DNA from: Ancistrus triradiatus | Taxonomy: Eukaryota > Chordata > Actinopteri > Siluriformes > Loricariidae | NCBI GenBank assembly: GCA_025084515.1 | Contig: JAJAGP010000438.1 | Span: 1-64,000, forward strand | Reading direction: 5' to 3' | Length of the DNA: 64,000 nucleotides | In this document: positions 11,451 to 23,786 of the stretch, piece by piece | Layout of the letters: each line of letters starts with the position of its first letter | Numbering within the stretch: the stretch's first letter is position 1 | Translations under genes and position numbers: made by a program | The notes under the pieces: generated by a model | Database searches by the model: none | What the model saw: the letters and a program-made list of their open reading frames with translations, nothing else | Told to the model about the DNA's origin: nothing

Positions 11451-11689
11451 TTTATACATACTAATGTCTTATATTTCTCTAGTTTTCGATATTCCGTTTG
11501 ATTCTACTCTTCATGATATTGTATTACTTTTAATTTATTATAGTCTATATATTATTATATTCTACTTTCGTTATTACATGTTCTTTAAATATGTTCTCTC
11601 TTTTAATTTGATATTTAGTTTCTGTTTATTTAAACTATTACTATAAACTTATTAATTAGGTAGCTCAGTTTAATTCTTACACATCACAT

Positions 11690-11858
11690 CTAGACTGCCC
11701 AGGGAGGTTTGGTTACTTTGTGAGTCTCAGTCCTTCCAAGGTCTCTTCCTTATAATATGTAAAGGGCTTGCTCAATCAGGGCTTTGGGTCTAGATATTTG
11801 TAAAGCTGCTTTGAGACGATGCTTCACTGTAAAAGCTCTACAGAAATAAATTAGACCC
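11690..11858 (+). mobile_element. LINE-like tail repeat, diverged
   Basis: gcccagggaggtttggttac, ttgagtctcagtccttcc-like text and aaagctgctttgagacgatg follow the same order as 50990-51180. Confidence 0.55.
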
Positions 11859-12179
11859 AAACTCTTTCAGCCTAAATGACATACGTAACTATTATAAATA
11901 TTGTGTAGACCCGCCTCGTGTAGAAAGACTAATGAGTATAACAGTAATAAGCATAATTTCAATATTTATGAACAAATATTTTTTAAAGTTCATAGCAAAC
12001 GGTTCCTAAAAATCTATTCACTAAAGGTCAGAGAGACACTGTTACTAACGAATTCTTAAGCTAAATTTAAGGCTGGGATTGACCCCTACGGTTAATGAAA
12101 CGTTAATAGAATAACTTTTGGCTGCCATTAACTGATGGCAGGATATTGGTGCATGTGGTAAGCAGCATAAACGTATGAT
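11859..12179. other. Unassigned intronic sequence
   Basis: Nothing recognised. Confidence 0.4.
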
Positions 12180-12181
12180 TA

Positions 12182-12475
12182 CCGTATTTTTCGGACCATA
12201 AGGCGCACTTAAAATCCTTTAATTTTCTCAAAAATCGACAGTGCCCTTTAAATGCGGTGCGTCTAATGTATGAATTAATTCTGGTTGAGCCTTCTGACCT
12301 AGAACCGATTGTAGATGGTACACGGCGCTCATAAATCTGTCAAAATGTTTTAGCACGGCCTTGGTAAGTTACGAAGCTCACGGCCACTGTAGTGTGCAGC
12401 ATCGCGGAGTAATACGGTATGTGCTTCAGCATTAGGGTACGTGCATTCATTCATTCATTTTCGAAGCGGATTCGG
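12182..12475 (+). mobile_element. pogo-type miniature element, copy 2, internally deleted
   Basis: Starts ccgtatttttcggaccataa after TA (12180-12181) and follows the family to gaagcggatt, then ends in cgg followed by TA at 12476-12477. The DNA-binding-domain region and most of the right end are lost. Confidence 0.7.
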
Positions 12476-12477
12476 TA

Positions 12478-12995
12478 TATCCAGAATACAGCAGTTACAG
12501 AGAATTACTGAATGGATGACAAATGAATAAAAGGAAGGCATGGCACATTTTAGAGGTCAGTTTTTAATCACAGCATGTTAGGGCCTTTTAATTACAATAA
12601 TGCACACCAGTAATGGTGCACAGCTTTGTAACTGATGATCACGTAAATTAAATTCAGCTAGTAACTTGATGAGATGCAATTCATAATCGACAGGCGCACA
12701 GTTGAGGTGTTCCCAGTTTATATGTGAATGCAGTATGCCTTAGACCAATAACAGTAAGTGGTATTCACTACTGGAAACTGAATCTAATTTTCAATTTCTC
12801 TTCTGACAGACAGATTATATATACAATGAACAGGACAAGCGCTGTGAACTCTATTGGAGGGTGTCCCCCTGCCCTTGCTTCACCCACAGGAAGTCAGATG
12901 GGAACCAGCAGTGCCCACCCACATCCCCGAGTACAGCTGGAGACACACAGAACCCAGAGTAACACACACAAGGTCACTGAGGTTCTGTAGGTGTT
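12478..12995. other. Unassigned intronic sequence
   Basis: No clear repeat; 12850-12960 is relatively GC-rich but shows no exon signals. Confidence 0.4.
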
Positions 12996-13002
12996 CATCA
13001 AT

Positions 13003-13290
13003 ACACCCACACCCCTACTTAACAATTCCACCACTAATCTCATGAAGCTTGATTAATCAATGTCTTATCAAGCTGAAACAGATGTGCTGGTGTGCCTTTA
13101 CCCAGACAATTGGGGAATAACACTCTATAGTTCTAGACAAAGATCAATATACTCAATTACTTTACACAAATAAGGATCAAACATGAAGAGTCTTGTTAAA
13201 AATGTTGAGTTCAGGTTATTCGAACACACTGATCTGAGGTTTTCATTTTATTTCTTTTTTATAATTATAATAACAAAACAAAAAAAATGT
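13003..13290 (+). repeat. Local duplicated block, copy Y (empty site)
   Basis: Direct repeat of 10052-10216 plus 10792-10913, without the pogo-type insertion: ctcaattactttacacaaa is continuous here. Confidence 0.75.
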
Positions 13291-13372
13291 AATTCTGTGC
13301 AAAAGTCTAAGGCCACCATTAAATTAGATAAACCATTGTTTTAACAATGCCATAAAGATCATATATAATGTC
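13291..13372 (+). mobile_element. Left-end fragment of Tc1-type miniature element
   Basis: aattctgtgcaaaagtctaa then ggccaccattaaattagata and ccattgttttaacaatg. It corresponds to 10914-10980 of copy X. Confidence 0.6.
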
Positions 13373-13427
13373 TTCTATGGCACTATTATTGCGCAATTAT
13401 GGCACTATTAGAACACAATAGTACCTC

Positions 13428-14410
13428 ATTTGTCTTTCACTTTAGAATTCGTCAGAATTTCGGTTCTCGTCATTGGCTCGGTACTCGGCGCACTTGCTTA
13501 AACTTGTATGAGCAATGAGTTGTATGACTCATTGCAGCCAAGCCTCGATTCATGATTCACTATTCAATACTCCGTTATTTTCATCATGTTTTTCTTAGGT
13601 TTACATCTACAGTACTGTATTCTTAGTGCAAATAAGTCCCCATGGGTCCAAAAAAGGGTTGTACTGACTGCCAACTGAAAGGGAAACAGGAACTTAATGC
13701 TCCAGAAAACACAGACAGGCTGCAGTTAGCATTAGCAGCTATGCTAGCTATAGTCACCAACAGAGTAAGTGTTGCTTTTACTTACATTTACAGCATTTAG
13801 CAGACGCCCTTATCCAGAGCGACTTACAATTGGTACAGTCTTACAATCCAAGCAATTGTGGGTTAAGGGCCTTGCTCAAGGACCCAACAGTGGCAGCTTG
13901 GCAGAGGTGGGATTTGAACCCTGGACCTTCTGGTCCATAGTCCAGTACCTTACCCACTAGGCTACCACAGTCCCACACTTGCTTCTCACTTTCAATCCAT
14001 TACTCACTAAATTACATGAGATTTTTCAACACTTTATTATAAAATAAGCTTTGTGTTAATGATTTTGGCCAACTGTAGGTTAATGTAAGTGTTTTAAATA
14101 TTAACTTCATACGTATCACAGGCTCTGCTACAATAAAATACAGACCGCTCTGCCAAACACTCATTAAACTACTCTGTTCATCTTGCATTTAACTTACGAT
14201 GAGTTTGTCAGAACATCTCCCCATCATAAATCATGGAGCACCTGAACAATACAGCTCCATTAATGCATATAATGCCTCATACATTGCGGATTTTCTGGGG
14301 ATCTGGAATGCATTAACTCAATTTATATCATTCCCTATGGGAAAAATTTGCATTTTCGGTTTCCGACAAGCCTTCTGGAACGGATTACCGAAGAGAACCG
14401 AGGTACCACT
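13428..14410 (+). mobile_element. Mariner-like relic, near full length, with SINE insertion
   Basis: The left end ...agtacctcatttgtc and a ttcggttctcgtc motif face the right end ttcggtttccgacaagcctt...gagaaccgaggtaccactg, followed by TA. This cagtggtacctcggttctc terminus is a widespread mariner-type end (established knowledge). The interior is non-coding. Confidence 0.6.
13784..13974 (-). mobile_element. tRNA-derived SINE inside the mariner-like relic
   Basis: Reverse orientation: catttacagcatttagcaga tail first, then the box-B complement (gggatttgaaccctggacc), ending taccacagtccc. The relative at 34200-34250 lacks this insert. Confidence 0.8.
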
Positions 14411-15360
14411 GTACAACCAAACAAACAATACAGGGAATTTGTATACATTTTTTTTTTTTTTTTTAATCAGAAAAAAAGCTTCACTGTAGCACGTATTTAG
14501 TGAACAAGAAGCCGTTTCTTGATGGTTAAAAAGGTGCAGTCACATGACAAAGCACAGACCCAGCCTTTGAGGTTAGTTAGTTACAGAGTTGACTCTCGGG
14601 TAACTGTCACCATATACACCAGCTCTACTTGCATCATGTTTCGCCAACAACTGATAATACAGTTTCATGCAGACTTTGTTCAGGTGTGCAACCTACAGAC
14701 ATAAGGTACTGCTACTACTACAAAACAAGCTGCTGCTAATGATGGATGAGACAAATACTTTTGTCCAGACAGTTTACCATAAACAAAAGTCTATCCAATT
14801 GTCACAAAATTTAAAATCGATATATAATATTGTACATTTTGTTGTTATTACTTTATCTTACATTCTCGTTAAAGTAAAACTTCATTAGCATTGGTCGTGC
14901 CTGGTCTTCAACACAGCTGAACTGAACAGTTGCTTAAGCTCTGCCTCCAAGTCATAAATCACTGCCCTATAGGCTGAAAGGAATGACGCACTGTCTCAGC
15001 TTTCTGTCTGCACTGTATGCATCCCACTGCACCAATAATATCAGATTACTGTGTTAAGTGTGAGACACATGTTCAGACACCTGGCTTGTAACGGTGTGAG
15101 AAGAGGAAACAGGTTTGGTGTTTACCCTGACTACTGTAGAGAAAAGGCTTTTTTCCCAGCTTGTAAAGCAACAGCAGTCTTCATTTCTCATTGTCAGGAA
15201 ACGTTCTGCACTCACTACAGCTAAGGAAATACTAGTTTTTCCGCCTCATAATTCATGATGATATAGTGTATATACCCATTGCCGACAGACATTATTTATT
15301 TTGCATTAGATTACATTAAGAAGTTGTATTAGGAAAGTCACTTTTGCAGACTCTGAAATA
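14411..15360. other. Unassigned intronic sequence
   Basis: Poly-T near 14450-14462; nothing else recognised. Confidence 0.4.
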
Positions 15361-15362
15361 TA

Positions 15363-16736
15363 CAGTGGGGCAAAAAAGTATTTAGTCAGTCACTGATCGT
15401 GCAAGTTCTCCAACTTAGAAAGGTGAGAGGGGTCTGTAATTTTCATCATAGGTTCACTTCAACTACGAGAGACAAAATGAGAAAAAAAAATCCTGTAAGT
15501 TTTCCTGTAAGTCTTCACCAGGTTTGCACACACTGTAGCTGGTATTTTGGCCCATTCCTCCATGCATATCTCCTCTAGAGCAGTGATGTTTTGGGGCAAC
15601 ATGAACTTTCAACAATTTTCTATGGGGCTGAGGTCTGGAGACTGGCTAGGCCACTCCAGGACCTTGAAATACTTTTTCCTTCGTTGCCCGAGCGGTGTGT
15701 TTGGGATCATTGTCATGCTGGAAGACCCAGTCATGTTCCATCTTCAATGCTCTCACTGATGGAAGGAGGTTTTGGCTTAAAATCTCACGATACATGGCCC
15801 TGTTCATTCTTCCCTTAACACGGATCAGTCGTCCTGTCCCCTTTCCCGAAAAACAGCCTCAAAACATGAGGTTTTCACCCCCATGCTTCACAGTAGGTAT
15901 GGCGCAACTCAGAATTCTTCTTCCTTCAAACACGGCGAGTTGAGTTTTTACCAAAAAGTTATATTTTGGTTTCATCTGACCACATGATATTCTCCCAATC
16001 TTCTTCTGGATCATCCATATGCTCTCTGGCAAAACTTCAGACAGGCCTGGACATGTACAGGCTTAAGCAGGGGGACACGGCTGGCACTGCAGGATCTGAG
16101 TCCCTCTCGATGTAGTGTGTTACTGATGGTAGCCTTGTTACTTTGGTCCCAGCTCTCTGCAGGTCATTCATCAGGTCCCTCTCTGTAGTTCTGGGATTTT
16201 TGCTCACTGTTCTAATGATCATTTTGACCCCACGGGATGAGACCTTGCGTGGAGCCCCAGATTGAGGGAGATTATCAATGGTCTTGTATGTCTTACAATT
16301 GCCCCCACAGTTGATTTATTCACACCAACCTGCTTGCCTATTGTAGATTCACTCTTCCCAGGCTGCTGCAGGTCTACAATTTTCTTCCTGGTGTCCTTCG
16401 ACAGCTCTTTGGTCGTGGCCATGGTTGAGTTTGGAGTCTGACTGTTTGAGGCTGTGGACAGGTGTCTTTTATACAGATACTAAACAGGTGCCATTAATAC
16501 AGGTAACGAATGGAGGACAGAAGAGCTTCTTAAAGAAGAAGTTACAGGACTGTGAGAGCCAGAAATCTTGCTTGTTTGTGGGTGACCAAATACTTATTTT
16601 CCACCATGATTTACAATTAAATTTTGAAATCCTACAATGTGATTTCCTGGATTTTTTTTTCTCATTTTGTCTCTCATTTTGTCTCTCAGTGTACCTATGA
16701 TGAAAATTACAGACTAAATACTTTTTTGCCCCACTG
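15363..16736 (-). mobile_element. Tc1-like transposon (cagtggggcaaaaaagtatt family), copy 1
   Basis: Inverted ends CAGTGGGGCAAAAAAGTATT and ...aatacttttttgccccactg, with TA at 15361-15362 and 16737-16738. About 1.37 kb, shorter than the usual ~1.6 kb. Sisters lie at 21082-22530 and 54707-56261. Confidence 0.9.
15540..16422 (-). pseudogene. Broken Tc1-like transposase
   Basis: Starts at an ATG at 16422 (MATTKELSKDTRKKIVDLQQ), with the paired-like helix-turn-helix continuing to VNKSTVGAIVRH, where a small deletion near 16285 shifts the frame. The second DNA-binding helix region (KNPRTTERDLMNDLQRAGTK) continues in another frame at 16222. Further frame breaks follow through the catalytic part. 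Tc1 transposase would bind the inverted ends and cut DNA; this copy is inactive. Confidence 0.85.
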
Positions 16737-16738
16737 TA

Positions 16739-17056
16739 GATTTAAACAAACATTTGAGCACTGTAACTTGCTTGTGTATTTTGGTTGTCACAAACCAAGG
16801 TGTATTGTTACAAACACTATGGACTTTGTTAAAAACTATGGTCACAAAGAACTGCTTTAGGTTACTAGGGTCAAGATTAAGGGTTAAGGTTTAACATAAA
16901 CTGCATAAAGTTTACAAAGCATATGTAATTTTTTTCCCCCAACGCCACTGTGGGCATTGTGGGCAGTCAGACACCTGTCCCAGAGAACACCGGGCACAGG
17001 TGTAAGCATTCTCTGGATGGGATGGGAGTCCATTACAGGTCTGGAAGCACCAATGA
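16739..17056. other. Unassigned intronic sequence with a SINE-like scrap
   Basis: 16983-17050 contains ctctggatgggatgggagtc, a phrase common in the 3' part of fish SINE-like repeats. Nothing else recognised. Confidence 0.35.
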
Positions 17057-17160
17057 GTGCGTTTGCATGCACTTCATAATCCGATAACTGCAGAAAATCA
17101 GACTTTGACAGTAATCCCATCAACTGGTAATCCCCTCAATTTCCTTCGGGATTAATAAAG

Positions 17161-17193
<33 letters not shown>

Positions 17194-17730
17194 GGTATAC
17201 ATGCACTAGAGTAATCAGATAATTGGAAACATCTGGGCTTCTACTTTGCAACCAGCCAATAATCTCATAGAAATGTGTGACATAATCTTTGAACTTTAAT
17301 ATTAAATAATCAATTATTCATTTTCTCATGTATTTACGTTTCAGAGTCTCCCCAAAGAGTTTGATAGCCGTTTCGCTGCCTTTAATTCCATGGCACATTT
17401 CATTCCAGGGTTGCCTGATACAGCAAGAAAAACCCTGCTAAAGTCAATGGAAAAAAAGAGGCAAAATAAAGCCAATTCTTCAGAAATATGTGGACCTGGA
17501 AACCGTGGGGGAACGCTCATGCACATGCGCAGACTGAAACAGATCATAATCAGTAACTGGTCTACATGCAATGAGGAATCCGATTACTGCAGTAAAATCC
17601 AGCTCCCTTTATTGGATTTCTTAATCTGATTCTAGATCGGAGTACAATGCATACATGACCACTTGAATAAATCAGACAACTACAGACATCCGACAACGAT
17701 CAGATCATTAATTGCATGTAAACACACTGT
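17057..17730 (+). mobile_element. TIR DNA element (tgtttacatgcacttaataa family)
   Basis: Left end gagtgcgtttgcatgcactt, right end attgcatgtaaacacact. A LINE tail interrupts it at about 17128-17194. Confidence 0.7.
17128..17194 (+). mobile_element. LINE 3' tail ending in (ATCT)n
   Basis: ttccttcgggattaataaag followed by about eight ATCT units, the standard 3' end of a 5'-truncated fish LINE. It sits inside the TIR element between ctggta-like flanks. Confidence 0.65.
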
Positions 17731-18327
17731 GTGTGTGTTCACATGCACGTGATAATCTGCAGATAACCAGATTTTGTCAGTATTTCTTGAGTAATCAGAT
17801 AATGGGAAACTCCGTGTTTAAACGACTCAGATGAACAATCAGATTTCTACTTTGCAACCAGCCAACGATCTCTAATCAACAATATTTAATGATTAAATAT
17901 TGAGATTCTGATTTCCTCGAGCATATACTGGTTCAGAGTCTCCACAAATGTGTTTTGTGTTTAATGCCAGGGTTGCCAGGTGCCATGAGAGAAACAAGCA
18001 ACCAGATCTATGCAAAACAAGCCCAAAAGAACAGAAGTCTCTTAGAATAAGCGGACATGGCAACTGTATTTGGTTTTGCTAGCTGCTTCCACAATAGCTC
18101 TACACTCTATACGGTTATGTTTGCATTCATGCGCAGACTGAGAAAACCGATTGAAATCAGAGTAAGGGTATATATGCACTGAGAAATCTGATTACTGAAC
18201 TAAAATGCAGCTCTCTTTATCGATCTGACTTCTATAACTTCATCCGATCTAAGTTGACCACTTGAGTAATCAGATAACTGCAGAAATCCTATTATGATCA
18301 GACTATTAAGTGCATGTAAACACACTT
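17731..18327 (+). mobile_element. TIR DNA element, second abutting copy
   Basis: Begins tgtgtgtgttcacatgcacg, ends attaagtgcatgtaaacaca. The same interior landmarks occur in the same order (aatgggaaactccg, ggttgccaggt, atgcgcagactgag). Confidence 0.7.
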
Positions 18328-18805
18328 GCTGTTGCATCACTAGGGGATGATCCCCTACCATCCTCTCCCTCAGACACAGGCAATCTTGCCCGCATTCAAA
18401 GACAGTGGCCAAAAGGTACTGCCAGGAACTGAACCTGGATAACTGCCAAGGCAAGATACCATGTTAGATTGCTGTGTTACCTGAGCGTGGGCATGTGTAA
18501 CTGCTTTTATTAAAAGAAAACAACAACAACAAATTTATACATAAAGAAAAGTTGAAGCTAAAAACCTTTCAAATGTTCCGTGTTCTGCAGTGTGGGGTTC
18601 GAAAGGCTAACTGGTTAAAGTTTCAACAGTTTAAACTTTAACAAAATATTTTCTGTGCAAATATTTAAATATTATACTGGTTCAAAACTGTGGAGCTTAA
18701 CAGACATAACAGTTTGAGATGACAAACAGTCTGAAGTATCTGACAGATTCTCTTTTAACTGGAAAAATGTGACCTTTCTGTAACTTAAATCCACTCACAA
18801 CCAGT
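18328..18805. other. Unassigned; possible diverged SINE at 18335-18480
   Basis: 18430-18480 reversed reads like a tRNA box-B-bearing segment (ggttcagttcctgg), but family is not recognised. Confidence 0.3.
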
Positions 18806-18816
18806 TTATTCATTTA

Positions 18817-19006
18817 AATTTATGTCACTTAGCAGGCGCCCTTATCCAGAGCGACTTACAACTGATACAGTTACAATCCAAGCATGTGGGTTATCGGCCT
18901 TGCCCTAGGACCCAACAGTGGCAGCTTGGCAGTGGTGGGATTTGAAATCTGGCTCTTCTGATCCAAAGTCCAGTATCTTAACTGTTAGGCTACCACAGTC
19001 CCATAA
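18817..19006 (-). mobile_element. tRNA-derived SINE with 11-bp target duplication
   Basis: Reverse-oriented SINE ending taccacagtcccataa. The target duplication ttattcattta is perfect at 18806-18816 and 19007-19017. Confidence 0.85.
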
Positions 19007-19017
19007 TTATTCATTTA

Positions 19018-19646
19018 TAGCCACTTTTTTCCTAGTCCAGTGGGAATTTAATTCAACGATTTAAAAAACAATTTCATGATATTTCCAACTCGCACAACAT
19101 TTCCATACTTCAATCCTCTACTTAAGGGTTAAAACAAACACAATAAACAAGCAGGCAGACTAAACAGACTTGCATTTAATTTGGAAACAATGCTTCTTAA
19201 TATAAATGCGAAAACACAAGTGGCACACTACCACACATGCAGCATCCCTCTAATGTCATCATGCCAGAAACCTAAACTGTTATACACAAGCCAAACTTTT
19301 TTTTTTATATATGGAAATTCCCAATAATTATAGAAAATACAGAAACGTACTGTTATAAGCCTGTGGAGGGGAAAGCCGCAAGACTTAAGTTAATAATCAG
19401 AACAGACAAAATAACCAAGCCAGCAGACTAAACAGATTTATATATGATTTGGAAACAATGCTTCTTAAGACTCACGGCTGTGGAGTTGTCTGATGTGAAA
19501 GTCAATAACCTCTGTGCCACTAAAGACATTAGACTGGGTTGTGGTGCGCATTTGTGTGTCCGGGTTTTCAGCTCTATTTTAAGTGCTTTGTATTTTAGGT
19601 GTCTATTTTTGTCTGTATATCCGTGTCTCTACTGCACGCCAGTGTC

Positions 19647-19688
<42 letters not shown>

Positions 19689-20223
19689 ATCAGGCTGTGT
19701 CTAGCCACTCTACTTTAGACGGGATGATCAGACTGGTGCCTGTACTGGTGTAGAGTTCACTAATACAGGATCTATCTACCATACTTTTTCCCTGTAATGC
19801 ATTATTCCATTTTAACAGGTCAATACGGCTGGACCGTCTCAGAGACATGCTGATCAACTTCTCTCACCTACACTCATTCACACAAATGGGTACCCAGCTG
19901 TGTTGGTAGCAGATTGTTCAGGGTCAGTTACAGTTGTCTTGCTATAAAACACAGCTTTCACACCAACTTGTCAACGCATTTGCACCTCGTGAAACAACGC
20001 ATCTGTATCACAGCCATTCCAAAAAAAATATTAGTACAATGAATAGGAATTATCATGTTGTTGAGATATAAAAACAATAAAAGGAATGGTAGAAATTGGG
20101 CATGAAACATGACAGGTGTGTCACAGGGCCATCAAGGGTCTCTATGGTGGTGCTGGGGATGATCTCCAGACCAGCCTCTCCTCCCTTTGGCACAGCCATT
20201 TGTCAGGACACAAACCTGAATCA
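19018..20223. other. Unassigned intronic sequence
   Basis: Apart from the GT microsatellite at 19649-19684, no family was recognised. Confidence 0.4.
19649..19684. repeat. (GT)n microsatellite
   Basis: About 18 uninterrupted GT units. Confidence 0.95.
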
Positions 20224-20754
20224 GAGTGCATTTAGGCTACATGCAATTAATAATCTGAAAACTGCATCTGGTGATCAGATAATGGGAAAGCTCCGGGTTT
20301 AATCAGGCAGTAATCAGATGTCTACTTTGCAACCAGCCAATAATCTCACAGAAATATGTGACATAAACTTCAAAATGTAATACTGAATAATCAAATTTAT
20401 AGCTTTCTCGAGTGCATACTGCCTTTCAGAGTCTCTACGACGTGTTTGATAGCGGCTTCGCTGCCTTTAACTCTGTGGCGCATTTAATTTCAGGGTTGCC
20501 ACATCCAGCGAGAAAAAAAATCTGCCACAGTTGATGGAAAAATTGTCTTTAGAACAGGATGTAGAATACCGTGTCGAGTTTGGAAATCAGGTAACTGGTA
20601 TACCTGCTATAAGTAATCCGATTACTGGGGTGAAATCCAGCTCTCATCAGATTTCTTAATCTTATTTCTAGATCAGAGTATGCTGTATACATGACCACTT
20701 GAATAATTAGATAACTGCAGAAATCCAACTATGATTGGATCATTAAGTGCATGT
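20224..20754 (+). mobile_element. TIR DNA element, decayed copy
   Basis: Left end gagtgcatttaggctacatg, right end cattaagtgcatgt, with family interior landmarks (aatgggaaagctccggg, gaccacttgaataat). Confidence 0.65.
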
Positions 20755-21081
20755 CACTGCTGTGGTTGGCTAGTGTGCTAGTGCCCACTGCAGTATACAG
20801 GTGTGCACCATTCAACGTCCACATAACATTCTGTAGAAGAGGACATTGACAGAAATGGATGCTAACCAGGCATTACCATAGTCACATAACAGTCTTTTTA
20901 GGCTACTGTAATGTAAATATAAAGGGTATTTTATATGCTAAACTTTTTGAATTTGCGGAATGTCACAATAACTTAAGAGCATGGTATGAAGGCGCTGATG
21001 CTAAAAATGCAAACAACAAACAACATGAAAGATTGGCCTGATGACTCTCAACCAGTGAATGTGAACCAGTTTATATAGTTA

Positions 21082-22530
21082 GAGTGGGGCAAAAAAGTAT
21101 TTAGTCAGCCACTGATTGTGCAAGTTCTTCTACTTAGAAAGATGAGAGAGGTCTGTAATTTTCATCATAGGTACACTATGGACAACTACGAGAAATAAAA
21201 TGCGAAAAAAATCTAGGAAATCACATTGTAGGATTTTTAATGAGTTTAATTGTAAATCAAGGTGACAAATAAGTATTTGGTCACCCATAAACAAGCAAGG
21301 TTTCTGACTCTCTCAGACCTGTAACTTCTTCTTTAAGGAGCTCTTCTGTCTTCCACTCGTGTATTAAAGGCACCTGTTAGACCTCGTTATCTGTATAAAA
21401 GACAGACTGATGTCCGCAATTGTAAGAAAATGGAAAACATACAAGACCATTGATAATCTCCCTCGATCAGAGGCTCCACGCAAGATCTCATCCCGTGGGT
21501 CAAAATGATCATGAGAACGATGAGCAAAAATCCCAGAACTACACGGAGGGACCTGATGAATGACCTGCAGAGAGCTGGGACCAAAGTAACAAAGGCTACC
21601 ATCAGTAACACACTATGCCGAGAGGGACTCAGATCCTGCAGTGCCAGGCCTGTCCCCATGTTTAAGCCAGTACATGTCCAGGCCCATCTGAAGTTTGCCA
21701 GAGAGCATATGGATGATCCAGAAGAGGACTGGGAGAATATCATGTGGTCAGTTGAAACCAAAATAGAACTTTCTGGTAAAAACTCAACTCGTCGTGTTTG
21801 GAGGAAGAAGAATTCTGAGTTGCATCCCAAGAACACCATACCTACTGTGAAGCATGGGGGTGGAAACATCATGCTTTGGGGCTGTTTTCTGCAGAGGGGA
21901 CAGGACGACTGATCTGTGTTAAGGGAAGAATGAACGGGGCCATGTATCGTGAGATTTTAAGCCAAAACCTCCTTCCATCAGTGAGAGCATTGAAGATGGA
22001 ACGTGACTGGGTCTTCCAGCATGACAATGATCCCAACACACACCGCTCGGGCAACGAAGGAGTGGCTCCTGAAAAAGCATTTCAAGGTCCTGGAGTGGCC
22101 TAGCCAATCTCCAGACCTCAACCCCATAGAAAATTTGTGGAGGGAGTTGAAAGTCCGTGTTTTACTCCAAAACATCACTGCTCTAGAGGGAGATCTAGAG
22201 GAGGAATGGGCCAAAATACCAGCTACAGTGTGCGCGCCAACCTGGTGAAGACTTATAGGAAACATTTGACCTCTGTCATTCCCAAACAAAGGTTATGTTA
22301 CAAAGTATTGAGTTGAACTTTTGTTATTGACCAAATACTTATTTTTCACCATAATTTACAATTAAATTCTTTTAAAAAATCCTACAATGTGATTTCCTGG
22401 ATTTTTTCCCCCTCATTTTGTCTCTCATAGTTGAAGTGTACCTATGATGAAAATTACAGACCTCTCTCATCTGTCTAAGTAGGAGAACTTGCACAATCAG
22501 TGGCTGACTAAATACTTTTTTGCCCCACCG
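21082..22530 (+). mobile_element. Tc1-like transposon (cagtggggcaaaaaagtatt family), copy 2
   Basis: Ends gagtggggcaaaaaagtatt and ...acttttttgccccaccg, with TA at 21080-21081 and 22531-22532. Opposite orientation to copy 1. Confidence 0.9.
21424..22248 (+). pseudogene. Broken Tc1-like transposase
   Basis: The first helix-turn-helix and start codon are deleted; the frame runs from KNPRTTRRDLMNDLQRAGTK through FAREHMDDPEEDWENIMW. The first catalytic position reads SVETKIEL where the family has SDETKIE, so the Asp is replaced by Val. A frame break near 21900 precedes HDNDPNTH; a later frame carries WPSQSPDLNPIENLWRELK with the catalytic Glu. Family members are about 340 residues with a DD34E triad. 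Confidence 0.88.
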
Positions 22531-22539
22531 TATAGGTTA

Positions 22540-22850
22540 GAGAAAATGTACAGGTAGGGCGGGTGCAAACAAAGGAGTACTACCTACAATAGGACAGGCA
22601 TATATGCTTACAAACGCCATTTACAGCTTGTTACAAATAAGTAGTGGAAAGTCATACATACAAACATGAGTAACTTGCACTAAAAAAGTCTCTGAACACA
22701 TCAACCAAGTTAGAACAGTCTCTAGTCTGAAAGTGAGCTAACCGGTAGTGAGCTTTCGAGTGTATGACAGACTTCTGCTCTTTAACTCCCGCCTCTGCTC
22801 GTGGATCTGCAGCACTGATTGGATGGGAAGGTGACAGCTGTTTATGGCCA
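22540..22850 (-). repeat. LTR-like repeat, partial copy
   Basis: Shares ataggacaggca, catttacagcttgttacaaa and acatcaaccaagttagaaca with 32360-32780 and, reversed, with 63200-63470. See 63200 for the reason to suspect an LTR. Confidence 0.45.
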
Positions 22851-23784
22851 CAAAGACAAGATGATTGGATCTACATTAAACAGCACATACCTGTATTATT
22901 ATTATAAAACTGTAATTTCTTGTCTTTGAAGATATATAAGATATAAACATATGTACGAAAGCACACAGACACTCTGTAGTGACTGAATGCTCTGTGAATA
23001 CAGAAAAAGCAGCAGTGAAGAGGACAGTTATTTATTAATTCTTCTTCATTCCCAAACCATGGTTTTTTTCTGCACCTAAGGGCTTACACATGACTCACTG
23101 CCTTTTGTGTAGACTCAAAAAGCCTTCTCAGACCACCCGTCGTTCACTGTAACCTCAGATGTAACATATTTACCACGTGTTAGCCTATGGAAGCTCTTCC
23201 CCAGAGTGCTGCTCCGTCTCTCTGGCTCTGAGACAGACTGATACAATAACAACTGATTACGCTTACAGTAAAGGCGAGCGGAGTGAATGGGGGAGTGACG
23301 GAGACAGGATTGACCCAGCAATGAGCAAGGCGCCACACTGACCTGCCTTTAAAAGCACACGCATATTGACTGAGAAATACTCTCTCTTCTTCTGTCTGGC
23401 TGAGCCCCACCCACGATTTTTTTGGTCCAGAAGTGTACATTTGAATCGTTATCTCACCCCCACACACACACACCCACACAAAGTACAGAACTCCATTTGA
23501 CAGAGGAACATGGCGTTTATTTCGGGAGGCTGAACGCTCTGCATGGCTAACAGAAAATGACTGACATGCCGTTTTCACTGTTCTAACCTGCAGCTGACGG
23601 AGCATTTTAAAAACAAGGGGACGTATGTGCATGTGTGTGCCTTATTAGAAACAGATTTGTCGAGTCTGCCAGAACGCACTCCCACTCGGAATGCTGTGAA
23701 ACCACTAGGTGACAAAAGCCCAGAGAGGAAACCTGGTTTACATAAAGACAAGCTTGAACGTGGAGGTTGTTCGGAAATGCTACG
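22851..23784. other. Unassigned intronic sequence
   Basis: Contains a 150-codon minus-strand open frame with no recognisable protein character. No repeat family recognised. Confidence 0.4.
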
Positions 23785-23786
23785 TA

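Noticed and set aside
11389..11646. Hydrophobic 85-codon open frame resembling a membrane protein
   Set aside because: AT-rich relic sequence translates to Ile/Leu/Phe/Tyr by composition alone; it overlaps the mariner-like relic.
21387..21872. 161-codon minus-strand open frame
   Set aside because: It is the antisense shadow of the Tc1-like transposase pseudogene at 21424-22248.
22003..22248. Functional transposase gene
   Set aside because: Only the last third of the protein, separated by frame breaks from the rest.
23180..23632. 150-codon open frame on the minus strand
   Set aside because: No domain, low-complexity text (CA repeat region inside), no splice sites in a sensible frame and no link to PARD3.
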